A stretch of 42,999 bases of DNA from Perkinsus marinus ATCC 50983. Its lineage: Eukaryota; Perkinsozoa; Perkinsida; Perkinsidae. The notes beneath the pieces were generated by a model. That model was given only the letters and a program-made list of their open reading frames with translations, did not search any database and was not told where the DNA came from. The first letter of the stretch is position 1; the number at the start of each line of letters is the position of its first letter. The stretch covers positions 75,498-118,496 of the forward strand of contig NW_003208985.1 in NCBI RefSeq assembly GCF_000006405.1, given 5' to 3'. Shown here piece after piece: positions 31,418-42,297 of this stretch. The position numbers and the translations under genes were made by a program.

Positions 31418-34023
31418 GGGGAGATTAGTCGACAACCTATGACTAACAATAGGCAAGCCCGCTAAAACAGGCAAGTAGCACCATGAACAAGTCAGGAACT
31501 CGAAGCCCGAGTGCTAATTATCAGATTAGCTCATTTAAGTAAAGGCGAGCGAGAGCATGTCAAATTTTGCAAGTGAGTAAAGATATTATGGAAGATACCA
31601 ATCCGCACGGTTGATAATCCTCGACTCACTATGCGCACAAGAATTTCTGTCCTGCCATGTCCCCACCGTGGTCGTATAGTGAGCGTTATAATAAGTGATC
31701 CCACTAGGATCATCCCAGTATCCTTTACCGCCTATCATAGCACAGAATACGCATGAGAGTGCGAGCTGAGCACGACCTTCCTCTTACCAAGCCGGCAGCG
31801 CCTGTCGAAAGCTGCGAAGAGTCCATTCTTCGATCACCGTAGAGCTAGGATCTCTAGAATACGTACCGGGTAGACACCCCGAGACCCTTCGCACCAACTC
31901 GTTGCTGTGAATGCTAGGCCGTTGAACTTATCATTGAGTGCTAGCAGTGATTCCGGAGAGAGGCTGTAGACTGTTTTGGATAATCTCCTCGGCGACGAAT
32001 CAAGAATTGAGATGAGTAAGACTCATAGCCACGCCCATCGAGTTGTCCAAATCCCAAGTCCCCAACTCGTGATTGCCGGTGCACATCACTGAATGTGAAG
32101 CTTCATGCAATCAGGGGTGCGAAGTTGGATCCTAAGGGTCACATCACGAGGCAGACTTGCAGCTTGCACAGTCTCTATGGCGGCCCGAGTAAACTAAGAG
32201 GAAGACTTCCCACCCTTCGCAGGACCATGATGATGCTTCTGACATTGGCTGCGAATACTCGAGTTCCTCCACGAGTTTCTGTATCGACACTCGATTATTG
32301 CCAATTTGACTCACACTTCAGAGACCGTTTGCAAATCTGCTCAATCGTTTGTCTGCACAAGGACATGCCGACTTCGTGTGCGATGGTCATGAGGAAGAAG
32401 TTCCCGCGGGGATGCCGGTGGAACTGCCAGGTGATGACCCCCGACGAGTTGAGACCTGGCGTTGGGTGCCAGCCTTCTTCCTAATGTAAAGAGAGCATGC
32501 AAAGTGTGGCCGAGTATCCCTTGTGAGTACCAAGTCGAAACCGGTACGGCGTTTTTCCATGTGGCCGACTTGGCGTTTGACGAGACCTCAGTGAGCAATT
32601 CGAATATCAGAGCCGTTCATACAGCGTTGGAAAGAGCTTCTCAATGATACCTATTTTGTTCTTCAACTATCACATGTCGGGAAACTTCAAGGGGTGGGCC
32701 TTTCCTTGCACCACTCTGTTTTACTTTCGCATAGGTCTATTCGCCTCTCCTAACGTGAAGAAGGCCACGAAGATTTCTTGGTTTTGTTGATGCTCTGCGA
32801 AAATCCACGAAAGGTCTTCTCTTACGGAAGGCCTTCTCTCACGGAACGTTTTACCTAGTCTACAGACCGGCTTCAGGCTCATCCTGATGTCCAGCATTGA
32901 GCTGGCAATGGCTCCAAGGATCACAGATGTGTTCTTCATGGATATTCCATGGCGGCCCCAGTTCTCGACATGGATAAGGCCGCGACATATGCTTCCAAAT
33001 AAGTAGATGCTTTTATCGTATTCAACCCGTATTGGGAACTACAAACCCTGCACACGAACAACCTCGTTAGTTTCACACGACTATGAATCACGACTCGTGA
33101 TTCACGAGCATAAATCTGAGACCCTAAGTTACATAAGTTAATTATAGTTAAGATAAGTTAGATATATCTGAGACCGGCGGTCTACTGATCCAGCATGATG
33201 CAACATCATCACTTTGTTCGCATTATCAGCCATAATATCGACAGTATACGTCACTCACACGATTCCATGGCGAATTCGCGCAGAAGAGATTTCCCTCATA
33301 GTCTGATTTCGCAGTCTGTTTGTTATTGCTCTCTCAGTTTGTCTCCTTCCCTAGCATGTTACTCAATCCCCCTCGTGCATATCCGAGAATTTATTCGATT
33401 CTCGCCCCTTTTTACAGTCGAAGTACTAACAACACAAAACACCTCCCCAAAGAGTATCTTGAAATGATATTCAGTACAGAATCCACTCAGTTTTCACTCA
33501 AAACCTATCAGGGGGGAGTGCAACCGAACAAGCACAGTTATATACACATAAGCCGATCGAAGACGACAAGCCTGAGAAAACACATCGAGTGAATGCAGAC
33601 ATACCTGTGCTGATGAGAAACGATCAAATCCCGAATCGCCAGAGGAACTCGAACGAGTAAATGAAAAAGACGTAGATACACGTCGAACTCGAGTTCGGCA
33701 ACGATCTTGACGAAAAACTCATATATTATAAATCGCTAGGTTTTGTTATTCGGGACACCTGGGCGAGCGCGAGATCACATGATGGGTATTTTTTCTCTAT
33801 TGCGGCTTCAAACGATTATGCTTCTCACAGTACTTATATATAACAATATTTACATTGTTACACTATCATCACTCTAACGGAAGCATGCTCATTTTTCACG
33901 TTTGCATATCAAATTGGCAAGCACTGTATAGTCCCCGTGTGAAGACCTACCAGGCGGAGTTTATCTCACTATTTCATACCAAGGCGACACCCGTAACACA
34001 GTGCATGCTCATCAGGACTACAC
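31418..34023. other. Long intergenic stretch, no supported gene
   Basis: Frames near 32.1-32.65 kb overlap on both strands without domain support. A short palindrome (GAATCACGA C TCGTGATTC) lies near 33085-33103. Downstream of 33.1 kb the sequence is AT-rich. I see no RNA gene. Confidence 0.5.
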
Positions 34024-35529
34024 TCAAAGTACACCACTGTCAAGCGAAGTCGACGAGCCATGACGGCGGCTAGGCTGTTGGGCCTTGCCCATCTCGATAT
34101 CGTCATTTGAGACAGGTGTGGTACTCTCTGATACCGGCTGAAACACACTTCAATCACATACACATGGAGCTCAATAAGCAGTCCCACCTTGCCGTATGTG
34201 ACTTCCCCATCCTTCTGATCCATCTCATAAGCTGATGATGTCCCCTCTTGCGTAGTGGCAACCTACAGCCACCGAGTCCACACCGATAGCGGCAGTAGCT
34301 GCCTCACCTGGTCACCGCTGGCCAACTTCACAAAGAGCTTGTATCCTTGATAAGAAGCGTAGAAGGCCAGCACTGCCCATACTGCGAGGAGAACGACCGC
34401 AATGGTGAACATCCAATTCCAATCTATTTTCCGACAAATCGTCATCCCAGGACGGCTCGGATCCTCCTCATCTCTGACATAAGATTGAAATCAACCCACA
34501 TGGGAGAACGTACATGCATCCGTCTGTGAAGGCAGCGACTAGGACGTATATCAATAGAGCCGTCGCGTGTGATGCGTGAATCAGCATCAGCAGACAGAAC
34601 AGGCTCATTAACGTCGGCGACCTACAAAACACATATCACTATTTCTAAATTCCTGTAGTTATTACGCTTTCTTTGCCCCCCAATATCCAAATGCTGGAAT
34701 CACTGCTACAAATGCTATCCCAACAAGAGTCTGCATTAGCGGCTCACCTGCAGAGTAGAATCATTGATAATGCTAACTCCTGATGAGGCCTACCGTCAGC
34801 TAAGAGGAGGGCAGCACGGGCGCATAGGGTGAGAAAGATGAGGAATGTGGCGCGGATGACTTTACGGGCTCTCAGTGTCACCTGTCACCGCAATCATTAC
34901 AGCTCCACGCAGTTGCCTTGCGATTTTGAAACCATTCTAATATAGTGTCGAAATCAATGCTCCTATTTTTTGGTGAGTAAAATTGGGAAAGCACTGTCTC
35001 TATCTCTTGTTGGATGTCATGATTTATAATGTGATAGTATATATATTAATTACTAGTTTATAACCAGCGGTATTATTATGTTTATACTAATATTTAACCT
35101 ATATATTATTATTTATTAATAGCTGGTATTATTATTTATGTTAACCTATCTATTAGTTATTGTTATCTAATATATCATTTTATAAATACTACAAAAACGT
35201 CTTCCACACCGAATAGCAACAGCGCTGAAATACTATCTTTATGACTCATCGGAAATTCTCAGCCGAGACGAACCGAAGCTGATCCCAGTTGAGAGCACCC
35301 TCTTCTTCATTGAATAATTTCAGGATGTCATAATCGATTCTAGCATCGTATTTTACGTATAAGAAGCGATTCAGTATTTCGAAATCGGTTAATTGAACGC
35401 TCCCTATATTCATCCTACTATTACCTCTGGATCGGTGATGACCAGGTCTAACACATGGTAGTAGTTGCCAGCATTTGTTCGCCAAACATGCTGAGCTCCG
35501 TCGTCGGCTGCATTAGTACTAGAACTCAT
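34024..35529 (-). CDS. Four-transmembrane protein, family not recognised
   Basis: Exons (minus) 35425-35529, 34794-34881, 34666-34747, 34514-34621, 34308-34473, 34188-34262 and 34024-34137: 738 nt, 245 aa, phases consistent throughout. N-terminus MSSSTNAADDG, cytoplasmic-like. Four hydrophobic helices: ATFLIFLTLCARAALLLA, TLVGIAFVAVIPAFGYWG, LMSLFCLLMLIHASHATALL (continuing to VLVAAF) and WMFTIAVVLLAVWAVLAFYA. The third helix is followed by an acidic loop (IDEEDPSRPG), and the C-terminal tail is polar (DDIEMGKAQQPSRRHG). Five introns are 40-50 bases, one is 543 and AT-rich. No channel, transporter or tetraspanin signature could be named. The junction of exon 1 to exon 2 (intron 34882-35424) is the least certain. 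Confidence 0.7.
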
Positions 35530-36088
35530 ATTGAGAAAGTTCAACACCTACAAGTGAACGGATCGAACACTGCTGATTGAAGCATTCCTTTACAACGAGT
35601 AATATATGCTTTATTACCAACGTTTCGCTAAACTACCGCCAGTTGCACGCAAACTACTGATGATGAAGATCGGAAGCTATAGATAAGAGAGAATGATGAA
35701 TCATCATCATTATCATCATCGATGATGGATTGAAGAGTTTTGATATAAAGTTAATATAAACTACAAGTTCGAGTATGAGAGTATAGAGGCTTTATGAGAT
35801 GCCGCGCAGTAGGTCCCGAATGAGGAGGAGGTCTTGGACGGCCTCCTATCTCCTTAGTCGCAACAGCCTCGGCGGCTGATGCGATCCTTCACACAAAAAA
35901 AAGTCCTTTTGGCGCATCGTGCATATGCGTTCCTATGCATCCTGGTGAAGTGAAATCAGCGTATCACTTGGAGTGCGGGGTGATGTACAAAATCCAAGGA
36001 AGACAAGTTGAAGGGTAAACCCGAAACCCGACAAGGCAACCAGAAACCCGAACTGTTATACACATGAAATCTGTCATCAAAGCAACTA
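35530..36088. other. Intergenic, no supported gene
   Basis: Contains a short ATC/CAT simple repeat near 35700. Words near 35975-36050 (ACAAAATCCAAGG, GACAAGGCAAC) recur, partly inverted, at 37250-37310 on the other side of the fold-back element. Confidence 0.5.
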
Positions 36089-36430
36089 CACCTTTTAAAC
36101 ATCTAGTTCGTCTTTGGAACCATCAATTTCGTCGGGACGCGCGAAGTTGGAGGTACGAATCCGAAACGGGAAGATCATATTCGCAATTAGAACTTTCAAC
36201 TTCGTCATAGAACTTTCAAGTTCGTCCGAAGTCGATAGGAAGTTCAAGTTCGTTCTAATAGAACTTTCAATTTCGACTCTCGAACCTTCGAGTTCGTCAT
36301 AGAACTTTCAACTTCGTCGAGTACACCTTTGGAACTTCCATTTCGTCCCTTTAGGAAAATCGACTTCGTCGTTCGGAACTTCAATTTCGTGTTACCGGGG
36401 CAATTATGCCAGTACTCTTACGATGAGGCT
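36089..36430 (+). repeat. Left arm of the fold-back element
   Basis: Inverted copy of 36868-37208, built partly of GAACTTTCAA-TTCGTC repeats. Confidence 0.88.
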
Positions 36431-36867
36431 CGTGTTTTGCTGACCGTGTCACTCGTCCGTGGGCATCATGCAGAACCAAGCCTCTGCGACACCCATCCAT
36501 GCGGCCGCTGCTCCCGCTCACCCCGTCATATCTCCTGACCGCGCGCACATGGCTCGAGAACATGGCGAGGAGGCATCGTTCCGCTGTCACAGCTCGCTTC
36601 TGCGGGCATGCTATTGGTTGTTGAGTAAAGCAATCAACCACGAATACATGCCTGCCGGTGGTTGACTATGTCGTTTTCTTGATCGAGCCAGTCATATGAG
36701 TGGCTGCCAGCTACTGGCTGGCCGCACTATTCATGTGACATGATAATGTCACATGAATGAGATGTCACATGAGAATGTCATGATGACATTGATATGAGGA
36801 TTTTCAATAGTGCCTTCGTTGTTGCTGTAGTACTACCTCGGTTGTGTACCGCGAGCACTAATCATAA

Positions 36868-37208
36868 GCCTCACCATGAGAGTACTGGCATAATTGCCCC
36901 GCAAACACGAAATTGAAGTTCCGAACGACGAAGTCGATTTTCCTAAAGGGACGAAATTGAAGTTTCAAAGGTGTACTCGACGAAGTTGAAAGTTCTATGA
37001 CGAACTCGAAGGTTCGAGAGTCGAAATTGAAAGTTCTATTAGAACGAACTTGAACTTCCTATCGACTTCGGACGAACTTGAAAGTTCTATGACGAAGTTG
37101 AAAGTTCTAATTGCGAATATGATCTTCCCGTTTCGGATTCGTACCTCCAACTTCGCGCGTCCCGACGAAATTGATGGTTCCAAAGACGAACTAGATGTTT
37201 AAAAGGTG
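36868..37208 (-). repeat. Right arm of the fold-back element
   Basis: Inverted copy of 36089-36430. Confidence 0.88.
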
Positions 37209-37582
37209 TAGAAACCCAAAGTGCTAAGTGCGAGCGACAAATTTCCTTTGATTTTGTCATACTCCCTTGGATTTTGTAATTTACCCTTGGAGTGCGACAA
37301 GGCAACATGTGGTCACCGTGCTACGCCTGCGTCACGCCCTTCACGTCACCTGCCCTCCCTGAGCCAGTCATGCAACATGGAATGAGTCGGCAACGACTTT
37401 CAGAGTGCATATATGCAAATGTCGTTATGTCGTAGACGTTATGACTCTTCCCCAGTATCCGATAAGTCCCCGGATTGAATCCACCGTGCGTTATATTGAA
37501 CGAATTTTCATATGTTTCCGTGCAACCCTTAACTGCAGTAGTTTAAGAGAGTTTCTTTTTCAGTTTTTAGTGGATTACGTCC

Positions 37583-39287
37583 ATGAACTTCGTCCGAGGG
37601 TTCAGAAGGTCTAAGGAACCCGCCGTCCTCCCTCCACGGGCCTCCAGCAGCGCCCCTCCACCACAGTGAGTCGCTCGCCGAACTCCGGATATGAAATCAA
37701 CTATGTTGTTCTCGTATATAGTTTCGGAAACATCCTACAATCGATAATGATGATAGCGATGATGTTTACAATGTTATCAAAATCCAATGTATGGTTTTTT
37801 ATAACAGTTGGGGAGATCTGGTTGGTCCTGTCGGGTTTTGGGACGGGTCTCGGTTCTCCTTTTATTTCACGAAATTCCTTTGGATTTTATACCTCACTCT
37901 GTTGTCTACCACAAAAAGTAGTTTTATTCCCACAAGCTTCTTTGCTCGATTTCGCGCTTTTATACCTCGTCCACGAATTCATCCTATCGTAATTGTTGAT
38001 ATTCTCGCAACGTAGGCCAACCCCTAACGCTGAGTACGTACAAGTGGTGGCTTCTCCACTGGCTGAAGCGTTTAAAACGCTACAGGAAATGTTCCCCGAT
38101 ATGAAAGTTGAGACCATAGATGAGGTACTAACTCTGGGCGTGTGGATGATTGAGTTCTAATGAGATTATAAAGAAAAATCATATCGTATTCGATCAGGTG
38201 TTAATCAATAATAATGCTGCATTGGAACAATGCATCGACGAATGTCTTGCAAGGCAAGCTCAAGACGATGAGGGACCGCCGCCCTCACGACCGAATGGTC
38301 AAACACGAAATGGTGGAAGATGTAGTAAAGTTGGGACAGAATACATGCCGATAGATAGGCTAGGTATGGACAGTAACTATATCACACTCCTTGTGAATCC
38401 CTTTGAAGAGTGGTGTAGTGGTTGGATTCATTTCACAGAAATCAACCCTAGTCCATAACTGACCTCTTTGTTACTGCTGTGATGTATTCCAGATCCGCAA
38501 ACTCCACAGGCGCCCCGTGCGGCGCCATTCATCCATCCCTCTCGTGAATCGTCACCAAGTAATGTCTCCTCCTCTGCCCCCCTTCCCGACGTTATGGCTC
38601 TCTCACACCCGTTGCCGTAGGTCCTTCATCGAGTAGCTCTTCGTGGTCATCGCTGCTGCGTGAGATGCTAGGAGAGGTAGAAGTTGCTATTTTCTGGAGG
38701 AGTTCATCCGTACACGTATTCAGAGTTCGACGCGAGCTAAGCCTGCCAGCCGAGAACAGTCGCCTCCCGGCGGCCCGGAGGTAGTGTGGACGGGTTATCC
38801 TTCGAATGGCAGGTTCCCATCTCAGATTTCCAAGGAGCCGAATCCCAGCGGGAGTCGACTGATTTCCTACGACAGTGTGGCGTCAGATTTTGCTGCTGTT
38901 GATGATAATAGTGACTTTGGTGGAAAACAGGTCGAGGGTAGTAGTAGTAGTAGTAGTAGTGGGGCCTATTCGGTGGCCGATACGGTGTGATGAATTTCAT
39001 AGACGCTGTCAGGGACCTATAATGCTCCCGGGGAAACTCGTTTCGAATTTTCCACATTTTTGTGAATGTCGTCATCACATTAGGAGCATTTTCCTCATTG
39101 TTATGAAACCATGGAGAGTGTTGTTCTTCCAAGCTAGATGAGTCCGTAGATGTATTATCCAATAGATAAGGAGGGAGGCGTCGGTCTGGAGGGTAACGAT
39201 GCGTGGGATGACTGGTTTGGGTCCAAGGTTGATGTGCCTGGCCACACTGGAGAAGGTGAATTCATCATTTCCCAGTATTATGAATGA
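37583..39287 (+). CDS. CUE-domain (ubiquitin-binding) protein
   Basis: Proposed exons 37583-37665, 38016-38124, 38198-38297, 38493-38590, 38700-38930 and 39171-39287: 738 nt, 245 aa. An alternative uses 38493-38558 and 38621-38676 before 38700, but needs a 23-base intron. The CUE domain (about residues 43-85) has the signature LQEMFPDMKVETIDEVLINN followed by LEQCIDECLARQ: the MFP motif and the closing di-leucine-like helix are in place. CUE domains bind ubiquitin, often in sorting or degradation adaptors. The remainder is Pro/Ser-rich and probably disordered (PQTPQAPRAAP, REQSPPGGPE), with an acidic end (NDAWDDWFGSK, stop at 39287). A (GTA)n run lies in the intron at 38938. No catalytic domain. 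Confidence 0.78.
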
Positions 39288-40463
39288 TGATGATGTCAGT
39301 GATCGTCCCACCGGCTGATCCCTCTGAGGTGTACTCGATGACTCGCCATGATTCCCTTGTGGATGAGGGAGGAAGTCCGAAGAAGACGGAACGGCTTTGT
39401 AAAGTTTCGAAAGATTGATTTTACTCCATACCGGTGAGACCGGCGATTCGTCCCTTTGTCATTTTCGTCGAACACTTTGAGGTTTCCAATAATGTAATTT
39501 GGTGCTGTGACTAGTCTCCGTTTTAACTATGGGGTGGTGGGCGAGGGAGTGTCCTCCTACGAGGGGTTGTTGTAGACCAGTAGTAATCACACAACAACAG
39601 GAAGAGAGGTTGTATCTGGTAGTTCGCCGGGGACCAGTTTTGTATCCACGACTGATGAGCAGGTCGGAATGTGGAGCGGCTCGTAGGAGTTACCCTCGCG
39701 GTTCTTTGGATGGCGCGTACTGTACATGCCCATCAATTCGAGAGGGACGTCTCTTCTTGGTGAGGCGCGAGGGGTTCGACACCATTGGAGATATCTTGAA
39801 ACAGTGTTGGAGGAATATATGTTTCCTTTCTTCGGCTGAGCTCAAGAGTTTCCTCGATAATTATACAGAATAACACAGGACATGTGGTAAAAGTCTACAG
39901 AAACCAACAGTAAGTTAACACAATCTCCTCAAAATTCACATGTTGTCATCACTGATGACTCATCAGCATATGTCGTTGGTCATATGCACACTTTCCCACA
40001 CTGCCGAGAATGGAGTGTGTGTAACTCCATAGTACGTTCGCGCGAGGAGACGGCAACGTGGAGGCACAACATGATCTATTCGGTCGAGCAGAGATTCTAA
40101 GATGCCACCAGCTTGTGTATACCACTCCCATAGCACTGATGCAGATCCTCGTCCCGAATAAACTGTGCAAGGTCTCCCGAGGAGATTCGTCTTTTCTTCA
40201 ATATCGATTGCTGTTTCCACCATCTCTGGGGATTGCGTTATGAAAAGAGTTGAGTCAGCATGGACCATGTCGTTGATTTATCGTTGCAGATGACTTGTGC
40301 TGCTGTCAGTTTGTGTAGGAGAGTATTGTATTGTGGCGTACTCCGGTCGTGTTTACTGTTCTTGTATGGTGCGTGTTTATCCGTCGAGTTCCGATGAATA
40401 TCCCACTCGGGAGGGAATTTCGGAGATGATCATGAAATGCTGATAGGTTGGGTCAAAACTGTA
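39288..40463. other. Intergenic, holds one family 2 miniature element
   Basis: Apart from the element at 39802-40003, no supported gene. The 114-codon frame at 39529-39873 runs into the element (its last 25 codons are element sequence), and nothing about it looks protein-like. Confidence 0.5.
39802..40003. mobile_element. Miniature inverted-repeat element, family 2, longest copy
   Basis: It starts CAGTGTTGGAGGAATATATG and ends CTTTCCCACACTG. The interior holds CGGCTGAGCTCAAGAGTTTC and GTCTACAGAAACCAAC, both shared with the copies at 6147, 7825 and 8744. No clear target duplication. Confidence 0.78.
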
Positions 40464-40534
40464 GTCACTATCCGGATTTGAACCGGGGTTGGCACGGCCA
40501 CAACGTGACGTCCTAACCACTAGACGATAGCGAC
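40464..40534 (-). tRNA. tRNA-His (anticodon GTG)
   Basis: On the minus strand a 7-base-pair acceptor stem (GTCGCTA/TAGTGAC), D arm TCTAGTGGTTAGGA typical of tRNA-His, anticodon loop TTGTGGC, and T arm with TTCAAAT. Pol III A and B boxes (GGTTCAAATCC) are intact, and a TTTT terminator follows within 10 bases. Oddities: the outermost anticodon-stem pair is T-C, the outermost T-stem pair C-A, and the base after the acceptor stem is T. It may be a functional variant or a recent pseudogene. Confidence 0.75.
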
Positions 40535-41028
40535 CTGTGGTAGATTAGCGAACTATTCGGTTAGAGTAGTATCCTATTCTAGGGTGAATGTGAGCGAGCG
40601 GAGGATATACTGCAACAAACGTCAGTTCCCGTTGTGCGTGCATTACACTCGCACACACGGTGCATGCGTGCGTGATGAATCATCTTGGTGTAACTACGGC
40701 GATTCTGAAGGCGAGTGAAGAATCACTAGATTCCTTAGCATTCGGATATGTGTAGGAGACTACAGAAAGAGATCATAGTTGTCCAGAAGATCGAATTGTG
40801 AGCAACAAAAGCTCTCGAGTGACGCGCGAGCTCTCAGCGATGGGCGAGCGAGCTCCGCTCCTCCCGCACAATTAGCCCTGCTGTCATCAATATCTCAATC
40901 GTTGTCTTCGTACTCTTGGGAAAGGGTAACGATGAAATGTGATCCGGGATCGCGCGAGCCGCGTTCAAGACGGGAATTCTGGTAAAGCGAGAAATGCCAT
41001 TTCGCAGACATCTAGCTTTTGCATAGTA
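40535..41028. other. Intergenic upstream of the small membrane-protein gene
   Basis: No supported gene. The frame 40939 onward is open in phase with the next gene's first exon and could be 5' coding or leader. Confidence 0.4.
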
Positions 41029-42297
41029 ATGTCCATCCTAGGAGCCTCCTCTCATATGAGCGTGGACACTTTCTCTACTGAGTTCGTCAGAATGTTTTGG
41101 GCTCCCTGTGGAGTTACCATAGCGTGGCTAATGCAGTATGGGATGATTGACTTCATTTGCATCGGAGCTAGTCGTAAGCTAAGATCATACCTAGGATGAC
41201 CTCGTACGTACATGCAGGCACATACTTCAACTGGGGTTTCCCGAAAGGATCCGAGGGCGCCCCAGAACCGCTTGCTCGAGCCATGAGGGTGCATATAAAT
41301 CAACTCGAAAACAGTAGGACTAGAGCTACGTTTATCACAACATGCTGGTGTATTCTTATTCTTGGTAGGTAACCACATGCTCTTCACAATGTGGATGTGT
41401 GCATTATGTGGTCGCCCGACCTTCGCTGCTGCCTGTGGGGCTCTCTGGGTCACCGTAAGATGTCTATACGGTTTCAAGTGAGTGCCATATACAGCAACTT
41501 CATAGGAGCTTCGAATCCCTCCCAATAGGTATCGCATGACCAAAGGAACCTTGAAGGGCATTCTACAGTTCACCATCCCCAGCTACCTAATCGTACACAT
41601 TCTCTATTTCAGTAACGACCAGTTCATACTGTCAATAATAATCTTATTAATATACCCCATAGGGGCGTAATGGTATAGTAAATAGGCATTTATAACTTTA
41701 TCCTAGGTGTAGGATTAATACAATGTAGTTTCACCCTAGTCACTAGGGCGTGTATTTCATATCACTAAGGCCTAGTGATATGAAATACACTAGTGAAAAA
41801 CATATTTCACGACTACTACAGGCCGCGGATATCGCGTTTTTCACCGAGTTTTACGCCACTTCACGTAAAACGGGTGAAACTCTAATATATCATCGTATAA
41901 TAATTATATGATATTGATATGGATATTACTGTATGGTTTATGATGATTATACCCCTATAGATACCTAATAATGGTGTTGATAATATTTACTCTTACATAT
42001 TATGTATCTACGTTTATCATCAATGTCATTACGATTAGCCATATATCCTATTAACAGGGAAATCGCTTGTTCGCATTTTTATGAGCTTCCGTTTGACACA
42101 TCTTATGCTGTATCACATTTCTGCATTCTTCAGGTACCATTCAAAGCATTTTGAAAGTAGCCTTCGGGTTCGACAATTTCACGTCCAATCTCAGCGCGGC
42201 CGGAGTAGTTCTCACCGCTTATCTACTCACGCTGGGCACTGCTAAACTCCAGAGGAAACAATGCGAGATGTGGGATAAGGAGCAGAAGAAAAAATAG
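41029..42297 (+). CDS. Small membrane protein, two hydrophobic segments
   Basis: Exons 41029-41173 and 42134-42297: 309 nt, 102 aa, joined in phase 1 (FICIGAS + RTIQSIL). First hydrophobic segment APCGVTIAWLMQYGMIDFIC, second AAGVVLTAYLLTLGTAK, and a lysine-rich end (EQKKK). The start could be ATG 41029 or 41056. The 960-base intron holds a family 1 miniature element. I do not recognise the family. The second exon is the stronger part of the call. Confidence 0.55.
41726..41885. mobile_element. Miniature inverted-repeat element, family 1
   Basis: Left end TAGTTTCACCC, right end GGGTGAAACTCTA. The interior matches the 2149 copy block by block: CACTAGTGAAAAACATATTT, ATATCGCGTTTTTCACCGAG, CCACTTCACGTAAAACGGGT. 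It sits in the intron of the small membrane-protein gene. Confidence 0.85.

Larger units (their letters stand above)
36089..37208. mobile_element. Fold-back element with about 340 bp inverted arms
   Basis: Arms 36089-36430 and 36868-37208 are inverted copies with few differences; both even contain the same 62-codon open frame on opposite strands. Outer ends are CACCTTTTAAACATCTAG, each next to TA, suggesting a TA target duplication. Inside the arms a roughly 20-base motif (GAACTTTCAACTTCGTC) recurs in tandem with variation. The 437-base centre (36431-36867) has no transposase. This build recalls Foldback elements, whose arms are also made of short repeats; TA flanks would instead fit a mariner-related or other TA-targeting mobiliser. 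Confidence 0.8.

Noticed and set aside
32095-32647. Overlapping frames of 60-129 codons on both strands
   Set aside because: No domain, leader, splice support or agreement between frames; likely chance.
36114-37183. Two identical 62-codon frames on opposite strands
   Set aside because: They are the same sequence in the two arms of the fold-back element, made of simple repeats; no gene.
38150-38458. 102-codon single-exon protein
   Set aside because: Only 38198-38297 is coding, as exon 3 of the CUE gene; the rest is flanking intron.
39529-39873. 114-codon plus-strand frame
   Set aside because: Its end is miniature-element sequence (the same SSAELKSF is read from the 7825 copy), and the start has no protein-like features.
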